Positions 25,424 through 33,749 of a stretch of DNA of 64,000 nt are shown here, one piece after another. Where the stretch lies: the NCBI RefSeq assembly GCF_900105095.1, contig NZ_LT629743.1:2666001-2730000 (forward strand), given 5' to 3'. Source of the stretch: Erythrobacter sp. HL-111. Lineage in GTDB: Bacteria; Pseudomonadota; Alphaproteobacteria; Sphingomonadales; Sphingomonadaceae. The first letter of the stretch is position 1. Each line of letters opens with the position of its first letter. The notes beneath the pieces are model-generated. The model saw only the letters and a list, made by a program, of their open reading frames with translations. It searched no databases and had not been told where the DNA came from. Made by a program: the position numbers and the translations under genes.

Positions 25424-26032
25424 ATGCGCCTCCTCCTCGTCCGGCACGGCAAGCCCGAAACGCCCGGCGGCTCGCGCGCGGGCAATCCCCCGCTTTCGGC
25501 CGAAGGTCACGCCCAGGCGCGCGGGCTGCGGGACTTCCTGAAGCACGAGGGGATCGAGGGGATCGTCCATTCGGGCATGACCCGCGCCGCCGACACCGCC
25601 CGGCCGACGGTGGAGGCGCTCGGGCTCGAACCGGTGGTGATCGAGGCTCTGGGCGAGGTCGACCGCTATGGGGGCGACTATGCCAACCCGGAAATGGTCA
25701 GGGCCAGGGGTCAGGCCGAATGGACCCGCTTCCTCGGCGATCCGCTGGGCTATTTCGGAATCGACCAGGACCGCTTCGTGGCCGAGACGCTGGACGGCTT
25801 CGGCGCCCTGTTCGAGGCCTATCATCGCCGCACGATCGCGATCTTCACCCATGGTTTCCCGATCAACATCCTGCTTGCCCACGCGCTGGGCCTGCCGGGA
25901 ATCGCCCATTTCGTGCCCGGCTACGGCTCGATCAGCCGGGTCAGCGGGCGCGCGCTCGACCGGCTGACGGTGGTCAGCATCAACGAGACCGCGCATCTCG
26001 CCCCCGCCTTTGCCCGGGAACGCGCGCGGTGA
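25424..26032 (+). CDS. histidine phosphatase family protein
   Basis: 202 residues. The phosphoglycerate mutase-like active site LLVRHGKPE (RHG, phosphorylated His) is at the N-terminus, a second Arg is in HSGMTRAADTARPT, and the second catalytic His is in FTHGFPINILLAH. The ATG lies one base after the SDR stop. The substrate is unknown. Its place between an SDR and a ligase remnant suggests dephosphorylation of a pathway intermediate, perhaps complementary to the phosphotransferase encoded on the other strand. Confidence 0.88.
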   Translation: MRLLLVRHGKPETPGGSRAGNPPLSAEGHAQARGLRDFLKHEGIEGIVHSGMTRAADTARPTVEALGLEPVVIEALGEVDRYGGDYANPEMVRARGQAEWTRFLGDPLGYFGIDQDRFVAETLDGFGALFEAYHRRTIAIFTHGFPINILLAHALGLPGIAHFVPGYGSISRVSGRALDRLTVVSINETAHLAPAFARERAR

Positions 26033-26928
26033 GCCACCCCTGCTCCATCGCGCGGGAGCAACCCGAGCGGGTCGCCTTCGTGCTGGGCGAGGAGGCGTTG
26101 ACCTATGGCGAACTCGCGGCGCGGGCGGAGCGGCTCGCCGGGCGGCTTGCGGCGCTGGGCTGCGCGCGGGGGGACACGGTGGCGCTGATCCTCGGCAACG
26201 GCGCGGAATTCTTCGTGGCGGCCTGGCCGGCGCAGACGTCGGGCCTCTATTTCGTGCCGATGTCCGAGCGGCTCGCCCCGCCGGAACGCGACCACATCCT
26301 CGCCGACAGCGGGGCGAAGGTGGTGCTGGCGCGGGACGCGGGGCTGGCCAACGTCCTCACGCCGGGCGAATGGGAAGAGGGGCCGGTCGCCGGGTTCGAG
26401 GTGTTCTTCGAGGGGCCCCGCGCCCACGCCTATCACGGCGATCCCGCCAAGGCGCGCGCAGCCACCAGCCGGCAGGGTTACGCGACGATGGGCGACATCG
26501 GCCATGTCGATGCGGACGGGTTCCTCCATCTCACCGACCGCGCGGCCTTCACCATCATCTTGGGCGGGGCGAACATCTACCCGGCCGAGGTCGAGGCCGC
26601 GCTCATGGCCGATCCGCAGATCGTCGATTGCGCCGTGTTCGGCGTGCCCGATGCCGACATGGGCGAGGTGGTCCAGGCGATCGTCGAAGCGGCAGGCGGC
26701 CCGCCCGCCGACCCGGCCGCGCGCGCGGCCGCGATCGGCGAACGGCTCGCGGGCCTCATCGCCCCGAACAAGATCCCGCGCCAGATCGCCTTCGTCGGGC
26801 GCGTCCCGCGGCTCGAGACGGGCAAGGTCCGCAAGCAGGAATTGAGGGACTTCCATGCCGACCCGGCAAGGCGCGGGCACCCGGCACGGACGAAACCGGC
26901 CAATCCGGGCCGAAACAGGGGAGAGTAA
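26029..26928 (+). pseudogene. AMP-dependent ligase with a large in-frame internal deletion
   Basis: 299 residues from a GTG overlapping the phosphatase stop (GTGA). The first 115 residues match the N-terminus of acyl-CoA synthetases (ERVAFVLGEEALTYGELAARAERLAG, GLYFVPMSERLAPPE). From about 135 the text is the C-terminal domain (YHGDPAKARAAT, YATMGDIGHVDADGFLHLTDR, GGANIYPAEVEAAL, and APNKIPR and TGKVRK with the catalytic Lys). The central core with the TSGTTGxPKG phosphate loop and adenine-binding motifs is absent, so the protein is about 200 residues short of the family's usual size of around 500. The frame is kept. It is unlikely to be an active ligase. Confidence 0.8.
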
Positions 26929-26930
26929 CC

Positions 26931-29546
26931 GTGAAGCATCGTTTCAATCCGGCCCGACTGGCGCTGTATTCGGGCGTATCGCTTGCCACCATGCTGGCGG
27001 GGGCGCTCCCGGCATGGGCGCAGACGGCCGAGAGCCCCGACCGCGAAACCGGCGACGAGGTCGCCCGGGCAGGCGGCATCGACACCATCGTCGTCACCGC
27101 GACGAAACGCAGCGAGAATCTCCAGAAGGTCCCGATCGCGATCTCCGCCATCGCGGGCGACCAGCTCGCCGACCGGGGGATCACCGATACGAGCGACCTC
27201 ATGGGGGCGCTGCCCAACCTGCAGGTCACCAGCGCCTATTCGGAAACCCAGCCCAACTTCTCGCTGCGCGGGATCGGGGTGGCGAACGAATTTTCCGCCG
27301 CCACCGCATCGCCGGTGGGCGTCTATGTCGACGAGGTCTACCAGTCCTTCCGCGCCAGCCACGGCCAGCAGCTCTACGATCTCGAACGGGTCGAGGTGCT
27401 GCGCGGGCCGCAGGGCACGCTGTTCGGGCGCAACACGACCGGCGGGGCGATCAACTTCATCACCCGCAGGCCCACGCTCGACGGGACATCGGGCTACCTC
27501 ACGATGAGCTACGGCAATTTCAACCGGGTCTTCGCCGAAGGTGCGCTCGACCTCACGCTGATCGACGACCTGCTCGGCGTGCGCATCGCGGGGACCTATC
27601 TCGACGCCGACGGCTACACCTTCAACCCGACGCTGAATCAGGATTTCGCCGAGGCCAACAACGTCTCCGGGCGCGTCACCTTCCTGCTCGAGCCGAGCCC
27701 CGACCTGTCGATCACGCTCAAGCTCTACGGCGCGCGCTCCAACCCGCGGCAGGATCTGCCCTACGGCATCGGCTATCTCGAGAACCGGACCGATGCGGCG
27801 GGCTATTCGCGCTTCCTCCCGCGGCCCGAACTGGGCGGCCGCCTGCTCGAACAGGACGAGGTCCAGGCCGACACCGCCGGGCGCTATTTCACCGACAGCT
27901 ATGGCGCGGCGCTGACGGTCGAGGGGCGGCTCAGCGACGACCTCACCCTGACCTCGATCATGGGCTATGACGAGGCGACTTTCCGCCTATCTCCCTTCGA
28001 CTGCGACGGATCGCCCAACAATGTCTGCGCCATCCGCTACAATTCGCAGAGCCAGAACCTCAATTTCGACACCCGGCTGAGCTTCGACGACGGCGGGCCG
28101 TTCCGCGGCATTGTCGGCGCCTATTTCGGGGTGGATTCGATCGACACGCGGGACGAGCCCGACTTCTTCGGCTTCCTGCGCCCGCTGCTGCAGGGGGCGG
28201 GGGTTCCCGACAGCTTCAACAACATCCCGATCGCGGTCGGCAATTCGCTGGGCACGCTGCCGGCCTTCGCGCTCGATCCGACGCTGGGCATCAACGATCC
28301 GGGCTTCTGCGCGCCGGTGGTGGTCAATCCCGCCGGCTTCTTCGACGCGCGTTCGCTGATCGCCTTCAACGCGGATGTCGCCGCGACCAACAGCGCGGGC
28401 GGCACGGCGGTGCAGGCCGCCTGCGCCGCGGCGGGCGCGCCGCCCTTCGGCCCGATCCTCGCCGAACAGCAGTTCACGATCGAACGGCCGAGCTTCGCGG
28501 TCTATGGCGAGGGCGTGCTCGACCTCACCGACAGCCTCTCCCTGACGGTGGGCCTGCGCTACACGTGGGACACGGTGCGCTACAAGAACGGGTCGTCCGT
28601 GCTGTTCGACCTCGGCGGGCAGAACATCTTCGCCAGCACCGTGCCCTATGAATTCCCCTTCGACGGGACCCGCGACCGGGTCCGGCGGGAGGAGGACACG
28701 GGCGAGCTCACGGGCCGGATCATCCTCGACTGGGAGGCGAGCGAGGACCTGCTGCTCTATGCAAGCTATTCGCGCGGTTACCGCGCGGGGACCTTCAACG
28801 CGCTCGCCTACCAGGACATCAGCCAGGTCTATTTCGTCGATCCCGAACAGGTGAACGCCTACGAGGTCGGCCTCAAGAGCCAGTTCGCCGACAATACGGT
28901 GCAATTGAACCTCGCCGGCTTCTACTACGATTACAGCGGGCAGCAGATCGCGCAGATCATCGGCGCGACGAGCTTCCTGCGGTCCGCCGACGGGCGGCTG
29001 TTCGGGGCCGAGGCCGAGCTGACCTGGCAGCCGGCCGACTTCATCCGGATCGACGCGGCGCTCGGCTATCTCAATTCCGAATACCGCGGCAACGAGATCG
29101 ATCCCGGCGATCCGAGCGCGCTGACGCTCAACATCAACGGCAATGATTTCCCCAACGCGCCCGAACTCACCTTCAACGCCGGGGTCGAGCTCGTGCCCTA
29201 TGACGACGGGCGCAACAAGCTCACCCTGCGCGGGAACGCGAGCTACATGGGCGAATATTTCTTCGATCCTTTCGGCGATTACGGGCAGGACCCCTGCGAC
29301 CGGCCGGCCCCGGGATCGAGCGTGCTGCTCGCCACGCCCGAACTCGCCTGCGGCAACCCCGCCTACTGGCTGTTCGACGCGCGGGTGACCTACCAGCGCG
29401 ACGATTTCTCGCTCTCCTTGTGGGGCAGGAACCTGGGCGACGAATTCTATTACGTCTACGGGCTCAACCTCAACGCCTTCTACCAGGACTACCTGACCCG
29501 CGGCGCGCCGCGGACCTACGGGGTGGAGGCGTCGATCCGGTTCTGA
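26931..29546 (+). CDS. TonB-dependent receptor
   Basis: 871 residues, GTG start at 26931 with GGGGAGAG upstream. A signal peptide (SLATMLAGALPAWAQ) precedes the TonB box region IDTIVVTATKRSENLQKVPIAIS and a plug domain with NFSLRGIGVAN, VGVYVDEVYQ and RVEVLRGPQGTLFGRNTTGGAINFITRRP. The remainder is the 22-strand barrel, ending in an aromatic residue (ASIRF). This is the sphingomonad-type receptor that imports large hydrophobic or complexed substrates. It directly follows the P450 operon and is likely co-transcribed, so it may import that pathway's substrate. Confidence 0.93.
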   Translation: MKHRFNPARLALYSGVSLATMLAGALPAWAQTAESPDRETGDEVARAGGIDTIVVTATKRSENLQKVPIAISAIAGDQLADRGITDTSDLMGALPNLQVTSAYSETQPNFSLRGIGVANEFSAATASPVGVYVDEVYQSFRASHGQQLYDLERVEVLRGPQGTLFGRNTTGGAINFITRRPTLDGTSGYLTMSYGNFNRVFAEGALDLTLIDDLLGVRIAGTYLDADGYTFNPTLNQDFAEANNVSGRVTFLLEPSPDLSITLKLYGARSNPRQDLPYGIGYLENRTDAAGYSRFLPRPELGGRLLEQDEVQADTAGRYFTDSYGAALTVEGRLSDDLTLTSIMGYDEATFRLSPFDCDGSPNNVCAIRYNSQSQNLNFDTRLSFDDGGPFRGIVGAYFGVDSIDTRDEPDFFGFLRPLLQGAGVPDSFNNIPIAVGNSLGTLPAFALDPTLGINDPGFCAPVVVNPAGFFDARSLIAFNADVAATNSAGGTAVQAACAAAGAPPFGPILAEQQFTIERPSFAVYGEGVLDLTDSLSLTVGLRYTWDTVRYKNGSSVLFDLGGQNIFASTVPYEFPFDGTRDRVRREEDTGELTGRIILDWEASEDLLLYASYSRGYRAGTFNALAYQDISQVYFVDPEQVNAYEVGLKSQFADNTVQLNLAGFYYDYSGQQIAQIIGATSFLRSADGRLFGAEAELTWQPADFIRIDAALGYLNSEYRGNEIDPGDPSALTLNINGNDFPNAPELTFNAGVELVPYDDGRNKLTLRGNASYMGEYFFDPFGDYGQDPCDRPAPGSSVLLATPELACGNPAYWLFDARVTYQRDDFSLSLWGRNLGDEFYYVYGLNLNAFYQDYLTRGAPRTYGVEASIRF

Positions 29547-30316
29547 GGGCCCGCTCCCGCGCCGGTCATCGAAGCCGCTGCGGCGGCGGGCTCGGCGCGG
29601 GGCTGGGGCAGCGGCGGGCCGGGCCGGTGCAGCACCAGCGCCGACAGGGCGAGCCACGCGGTGAACATGACGAGATAGGGCCAGCGGCGCGGCCACAGCC
29701 GGGCCACCAGCAGGGTGCTCGCCGCCGTCCCGGCAAGCGCGAGCAGCGGCGCTCCCGCCGCGCGCGCCCCGCCGCCGGTCACGGCCGCCTGGATCGCGCT
29801 GCTTGCCCATTGCGCCGGCAGCAGGGCGAGCAGCCAGTCCGGCAGGGCGTCCGGTTCGGCCCAGGCGGCGAGCACGATCGAAACCTCGCCCGCGATGACG
29901 AAGAGCGCGATCCACCAGCCCCGCTGCGCGGCGGAGCGGGCGAAGAGCGCACCGCGAGCGGCGAAGCTGAGGCTTGCGGCGGCGAGCGCGATTCCGGCCG
30001 AAAGCGGGTGCGCGAGCGGCGCCATGCCGAAAAGGTGCGCGAGGAGGACGAGGCCCGCGCCCGCCGCCAGCGCAAGAAGCACGCCGACCCCGAACCGGCC
30101 GTCGGCGGCGGCGCCGATCATCCCGGCCCCCATCAGGCCCACCGCGATGACCGGCCCGGCGAGGAACGCGAGCGGCAGGGCAGCGGGCGCCTGCGCGAAC
30201 AGCACGATGGCAAGGGCGGGCACCGCGCCCCCCACCAGCGCCGCCGCCGGCCAGGCGAGCGCCGGGCGCGCTGGAACCGGGCGCGCGGCAGGCTCATCGG
30301 GCAGAACGGGCGTCAT
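29516..30316 (-). CDS. hypothetical integral membrane protein
   Basis: 266 residues with about eight hydrophobic segments, for example AALVGGAVPALAIVLFAQAP, AGPVIAVGLMGAGMIGAAA and WIALFVIAGEVSIVLAAWA. The C-terminus is Pro-rich (RPGPPLPQPRAEP). No conserved motif was recognised, so function is unknown. Its 3' end overlaps the end of the TonB receptor gene by 31 nt in convergent orientation. The ATG at 30316 is the only good start. Low-complexity Ala/Gly membrane proteins of this kind can be over-called in GC-rich DNA, but the hydrophobic periodicity and clear signal-like segments support it. Confidence 0.6.
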   Translation of the reverse strand: MTPVLPDEPAARPVPARPALAWPAAALVGGAVPALAIVLFAQAPAALPLAFLAGPVIAVGLMGAGMIGAAADGRFGVGVLLALAAGAGLVLLAHLFGMAPLAHPLSAGIALAAASLSFAARGALFARSAAQRGWWIALFVIAGEVSIVLAAWAEPDALPDWLLALLPAQWASSAIQAAVTGGGARAAGAPLLALAGTAASTLLVARLWPRRWPYLVMFTAWLALSALVLHRPGPPLPQPRAEPAAAAASMTGAGAGPQNRIDASTP

Positions 30317-30425
30317 GGCGCGTCACTGGGCGAAGCCGCGCGCCTTGTCGAGCCGCCGATCGTCCGCCGCGCGGTGCCGGCGGTGCGCGACCCGATCTTT
30401 CGCGGGACAGGAAGGCTTCGCTTGT

Positions 30426-30710
30426 GCGCGGCTGAAGCCCGGGCTCGCGGCCATTCCCAACGTGCTCGCCGATCCGGCGCCCGATGTCGAGATCCTCGAT
30501 TTCAACGAGCGCGGCACGGTGCTGGCGGTGCGGCCCTATTGCCATACCGATCATTACTGGCAGGTCTTTTTCGACACCAACAAGCTGATCGCGTTCACTT
30601 TCGGGGAAGCGGGCTATTCGCCGCCGTTCACGATCGAGCAGAAGAAACCGGACGAGGCCGGGCCGGGCGCGATCGCGGGGGACATGCTGACCGTGCGGAT
30701 CGAGCCGTAA
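30426..30710 (+). pseudogene. 3' remnant of an MscS-type mechanosensitive channel
   Basis: The frame encodes ARLKPGLAAIPNVLADPAPD, then VEILDFNERGTVLAVRPYCHT and DHYWQVFFDTNKLI. This is the cytosolic C-terminal beta domain of small-conductance mechanosensitive channels (MscS), which have transmembrane helices and a full alpha-beta domain before it. Nothing upstream in frame is MscS-like, so the gene is truncated at its 5' end. The end VRIEP is followed by TAA at 30708-30710. Coding sense starts near 30426, and a frame-linked ATG at 30315 would only append unrelated sequence. The boundary may mark an old rearrangement next to the IS1380 element. Confidence 0.7.
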
Positions 30711-30896
30711 GCCTGCCCGGGCGCGGGCCGGGGATCCGAGCGACCGGAGTCGGCACGCCGGCAAGGGGCAGGCCGAACACGATGACGACGAGTGGAGGCG
30801 TGCACATGGGTTCGTGATCTGTCCGGCGTTTCGGGCGGAGATGATCGGCGCCTCGCGCCGCGGGCGTATCGTGGTTGAGAAGGCGAGTTCGGCCGT

Positions 30897-30924
30897 CTAG
30901 CCTCTCTTATTCACGGCGATGCGG
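30897..30924. repeat. left terminal inverted repeat and CTAG target duplication of the IS1380 element
   Basis: CTAG at 30897-30900 is followed by the left end of the IS. Comparison with the right end (reverse complement of 32540-32562) shows CTAGCC at the start, TTATTCAC in the middle and GGC beyond it. The pair gives an imperfect terminal repeat of about 24 bp. Confidence 0.75.
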
Positions 30925-32562
30925 TTGGGCGCCTCTCGGTGCGAGCTTGACGCCACTGCTGCGTGCGGCGGCGTAGAGCGGGCGTGCGGCACCGCTGGCG
31001 TCTGTTTCACCGCGCTGTGATCGATGGGCTTTTCTGGTTGAAGGACTTGGCTCGGGGTTTCTGCGGCACTGCCGCGCCCGCTACGTCGGCGCAGGCTTGA
31101 GCGCGAGAACGATGGCACGCATCAGATCGGCATCGGGGCACGCAGAGGCGAACGCTACGCGGATTCGGGTGGCGCTTTCCATGACGCGGGCAGCAACCTT
31201 GAGCAGCCGCAGGCGCAGGGTCGTAAACTCGGCTTTTGCCAGAGCGGTGGTCTTTGGGATCGCCTGCTGAACGCGCCACAGCAGCCAGTAGGCAGCGGTG
31301 TGCAGGATCAGGCGCATCTGGTTGGCGTTCGCCGACCGGCACGAGGTGCGGTCACTGGCCAGCTGGGTCTTGTGCAGCTTGATCAAGTTCTCGGCCTGCC
31401 CGCGCGCACAGTAGAGCGTGTCATAGATGTATTCAGCCGAGCCTTGGGTTAGCGATGTGACGACATAGCGGATATCCATGCCCAGCGTGCTGGCCTCGAT
31501 CCTGGCGACGACGCGGCGCTGGCGGTTCCAGCTCTTCGCGCCGTAGCGGGTCTCGGCATAGCTGCGCAGGACCGGGAGTTGGCACTCGGCGCGGCGGACC
31601 GCGCAGGCATCGGCGGCAGTGACGATAACCGGATCAGCGCGCAGCGCGGCGTTGGTCGGCAGACCGAACACGTAATCGACATGGGCCGCCTCGCAGAAGG
31701 CCATGACCTCGGGCCGTCCATAATGCCCGTCACCGCGGATGGTGATGTGGGTATCAGGCCAGTGGCGGCGAAGATGGCGCACCAGACGCCGGATATGCCC
31801 TGCCGCCTCCTTGCCAGAAGGCGTCTTGCCCGTGCGCAGCAGCATCGCCACCGGCCGGCCCGTTGCCGTGTCGTAGACATGGATCGGCAGGAAGCAGCGC
31901 TCCCCATGATGTCCGTTCCAGAAGGAGAGTTGCTGATAGCCGTGCACGACGTCGCAGGTGTCATCGATATCCAGCGTCACCGCCGCCGGCGGAGTGGGGT
32001 AGCTGGCGCAGTAGATGTCGATCATGATCCCCAGCATCTTTGCCAGCTCGCGCGTGCTCGGCGCATTCTCCCAGCGGCTCATCGTCGGTTGGCTGGCCAA
32101 CCCCGCACCCGATCCCGGCAGCTTGCCCAGCGCAAGGCGGAAGCCCGGATCATCGCGCAGAGCGTCGAGATCATCGGCATCCTCATAGCCGCAGGCGATC
32201 GCGAACATCCGCGCGCGCAGGATATCTTCAAGCCGATGAACCACCCGAGCAGGATCGCGCGGATCGGCAATACACGCCGCAAGCCGCTGGCAGAGCCCCA
32301 TCATGCGCTCGGCCTGAGCCAGCACCAGGACCCCGCCATCCGAGGTCAGCCTGCTGCCGCCGTCAAACGCAGCTGTGACCTTCTTGCCGCGCACTGCTGG
32401 AAACGAAAATACGGACGCGCTATCATCGCATCCGGCGGGTGTGGTCTGTGGCATATTTTGCCCCGTTGCAGGTCTGGCTTAAGCAACCACATTCCTACAA
32501 CAATGCAAATGCTTACGCCACTCCCGCCAACCCGTCAGACCACTGCCGGTGAATAATCCGGG
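30901..32562 (-). mobile_element. complete IS1380-family insertion sequence (1662 bp)
   Basis: The element is bounded by imperfect inverted repeats: left 30901-30924 (CCTCTCTTATTCACGGCGAT, then GCGG) and right 32540-32562, read on the minus strand as CCCGGATTATTCACCGGCAG then TGG; both share TTATTCAC. CTAG occurs immediately outside each end (30897-30900 and 32563-32566) and fits a 4-bp target duplication. One transposase of the IS1380 family fills the interior. Length and repeat structure agree with that family. The element sits between the MscS remnant and the mnh operon. A 31-bp copy of its left end recurs at 61878-61908. Confidence 0.85.
31081..32454 (-). CDS. IS1380-family transposase
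   Basis: 457 residues, full length. DDE catalytic motifs are visible: the first Asp in TLDIDDTCDVVHGYQQ, the second in TIRGDGHYGRPEV and the Glu in YCARGQAENLIKL, the typical IS1380/ISEcp1 Y-R-ENxIK signature. The N-terminal FDGGSRLTSDGGVLVLA block is also characteristic. The ATG at 32454 has a weak GGGGCAA upstream. No frameshift or internal stop was seen, so the element may be active. Confidence 0.93.
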   Translation of the reverse strand: MPQTTPAGCDDSASVFSFPAVRGKKVTAAFDGGSRLTSDGGVLVLAQAERMMGLCQRLAACIADPRDPARVVHRLEDILRARMFAIACGYEDADDLDALRDDPGFRLALGKLPGSGAGLASQPTMSRWENAPSTRELAKMLGIMIDIYCASYPTPPAAVTLDIDDTCDVVHGYQQLSFWNGHHGERCFLPIHVYDTATGRPVAMLLRTGKTPSGKEAAGHIRRLVRHLRRHWPDTHITIRGDGHYGRPEVMAFCEAAHVDYVFGLPTNAALRADPVIVTAADACAVRRAECQLPVLRSYAETRYGAKSWNRQRRVVARIEASTLGMDIRYVVTSLTQGSAEYIYDTLYCARGQAENLIKLHKTQLASDRTSCRSANANQMRLILHTAAYWLLWRVQQAIPKTTALAKAEFTTLRLRLLKVAARVMESATRIRVAFASACPDADLMRAIVLALKPAPT

Positions 32563-32566
32563 CTAG
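32540..32566. repeat. right terminal inverted repeat and CTAG target duplication of the IS1380 element
   Basis: The right end contains CCACTGCCGGTGAATAATCC and ends with GGG at 32562, followed by CTAG at 32563-32566. Both the repeat and the duplicated CTAG match the left end. The antiporter operon begins only 27 nt beyond the element end. Confidence 0.75.
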
Positions 32567-32588
32567 ACACCGTCCTCGCGGACGGGCG

Positions 32589-33089
32589 GTGCACCGGACA
32601 GGGAGAAGCGCGATCTCTGTCGTCGAGCGAGGGTTTCTTCTGGGTCTGGTCTGGCTTGTGCTTGCGGGAACCGGCGGCGAGGCGCTGCTGGTTGGAGCAG
32701 CAATGGTCCCGCTCGCCCTGGTGCTGAGCCTGCGGCTGCTGCCGCCCGGAACGCCGCTGCGGATCGTCCGGGTGCTGCGCCAATTGCCGCATTTCGTCCA
32801 TCAATCCCTCGTCGGCGGGATCGACGTCGCATGGCGCGCCCTTGCTCCCGCGATGCCGATCGATCCCGGCTGGATCGCGATCCGCGTCGATCTTCCCGAT
32901 GGCGGGCGCGTCGCGCTGGGAGGCGAATTGTCGCTGATGCCCGGCACGCTGGCGGCGGGAACCAGCGGCGACATGCTGCTGGTCCACGTGCTCGACCGCA
33001 ATAGCGATGCCGAAGCCGCGATCCGCGAGGAGGAACGCCGGCTGCGCCTCGCGATCGGCGCATCCGGCGGCAAAAACCCCGGGGCATGA
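32589..33089 (+). CDS. mnhE: Mrp/Mnh antiporter subunit E
   Basis: About 166 residues. The family pattern is recognisable: a hydrophobic N-terminus (GFLLGLVWLVLAGTGGEALLVG), LRIVRVLRQLPHFVHQSLVGGIDVAWRAL and the LSLMPGTLAAG motif followed by LLVHVLDR near the C-terminus. MnhE/MrpE is a small membrane subunit of the multi-subunit cation/proton antiporter. GTG 32589 is the only start that fits the frame and lies 27 nt beyond the IS1380 element, so the natural promoter has been displaced. The true start could be slightly further in. It overlaps the mnhF-like gene by ATGA. Confidence 0.82.
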   Translation: MHRTGRSAISVVERGFLLGLVWLVLAGTGGEALLVGAAMVPLALVLSLRLLPPGTPLRIVRVLRQLPHFVHQSLVGGIDVAWRALAPAMPIDPGWIAIRVDLPDGGRVALGGELSLMPGTLAAGTSGDMLLVHVLDRNSDAEAAIREEERRLRLAIGASGGKNPGA

Positions 33090-33430
33090 CCGCCTGGCTG
33101 CTCCTGCTCGCCGCGCTGCTGCTGCTCAGCCTTGGCGGCGCATTGTGGCGCATCTGGCGCGGGCCGGACCCGGCCGACCGGATGATGGCCGCGCAGCTGG
33201 CGGGGACGGGCGGGGTCGGGACGGTGTTGCTGCTCGCGGCAGCGAGCGACTGGCGGATGCTGGATGCCGGGCTGGTGCTGGCGCTGCTCGCCGCCTTTGC
33301 CGCGATCGGTTTCGTCAAGGCGCAAAGCGCGGATGGCACCGGCGATCCGGAGGAAGACGAGGTGCCGTTGCCGGACGATGGCGGAGCGGGCAGCGCAACC
33401 CCGGGCGGAGCGGGATCCGATGCTCGCTGA
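33086..33430 (+). CDS. mnhF: Mrp/Mnh antiporter subunit F
   Basis: 114 residues. Three hydrophobic segments (TAWLLLLAALLLLSLGGAL, LLLAAASDWRMLDAGLVLAL) flank RIWRGPDPADRMMAAQLAGT, the conserved MrpF block (RGPTxxDRxxA). The C-terminal tail is acidic and Gly-rich (GDPEEDEVPLPDDGGAG), an unusual extension. It is translationally coupled to mnhE (ATGA) and overlaps mnhG by 11 nt. Confidence 0.85.
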   Translation: MTAWLLLLAALLLLSLGGALWRIWRGPDPADRMMAAQLAGTGGVGTVLLLAAASDWRMLDAGLVLALLAAFAAIGFVKAQSADGTGDPEEDEVPLPDDGGAGSATPGGAGSDAR

Positions 33431-33749
33431 CGCAATGACGGTGGGGTTCACCGCAACCGGGTTGCTGTTCTTCCTCGCCGGGACGGCCGGCATCATCCGT
33501 TTCCCCGATACGCTCAGCCGGTTGCATGCGCTGACCAAGGCCGACAATGTCGGGCTCGGCCTGCTGATCGCCGGGCTGGCGTTCCAGGCACCCGACTGGC
33601 AATCGCTCGGCAAGCTCGCGCTGATCTGGGTGATGGCGCTGATCGCGGCCGGGACCACCGCGCAGCTGGTCGCGCGCTCGGCAGCGGTGCGGCAGTCCCG
33701 CCGGACGCCGCCGGAAGCCGCGCCGCAGGGCGGGCGGGAGGCGCCATGA
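33420..33749 (+). CDS. mnhG: Mrp/Mnh antiporter subunit G
   Basis: 109 residues. GLLFFLAGTAGIIRFPDTLSRLHALTKADNVGLGLLIAG is the hallmark of MrpG: the FPDxLxRLHAxTKAxxxG motif. Two to three membrane helices. The start chosen is ATG 33420 inside the end of mnhF; ATG 33435 is possible. It overlaps the next gene by ATGA. Confidence 0.88.
   Translation: MLADAMTVGFTATGLLFFLAGTAGIIRFPDTLSRLHALTKADNVGLGLLIAGLAFQAPDWQSLGKLALIWVMALIAAGTTAQLVARSAAVRQSRRTPPEAAPQGGREAP

Noticed and set aside
30711..30896. GCCTGCCC and GGGCAGGC inverted segments between the MscS remnant and the IS1380 element
   Set aside because: The arms are over 40 nt apart and match GC-rich background; no gene or known element could be supported in this 186-nt gap.
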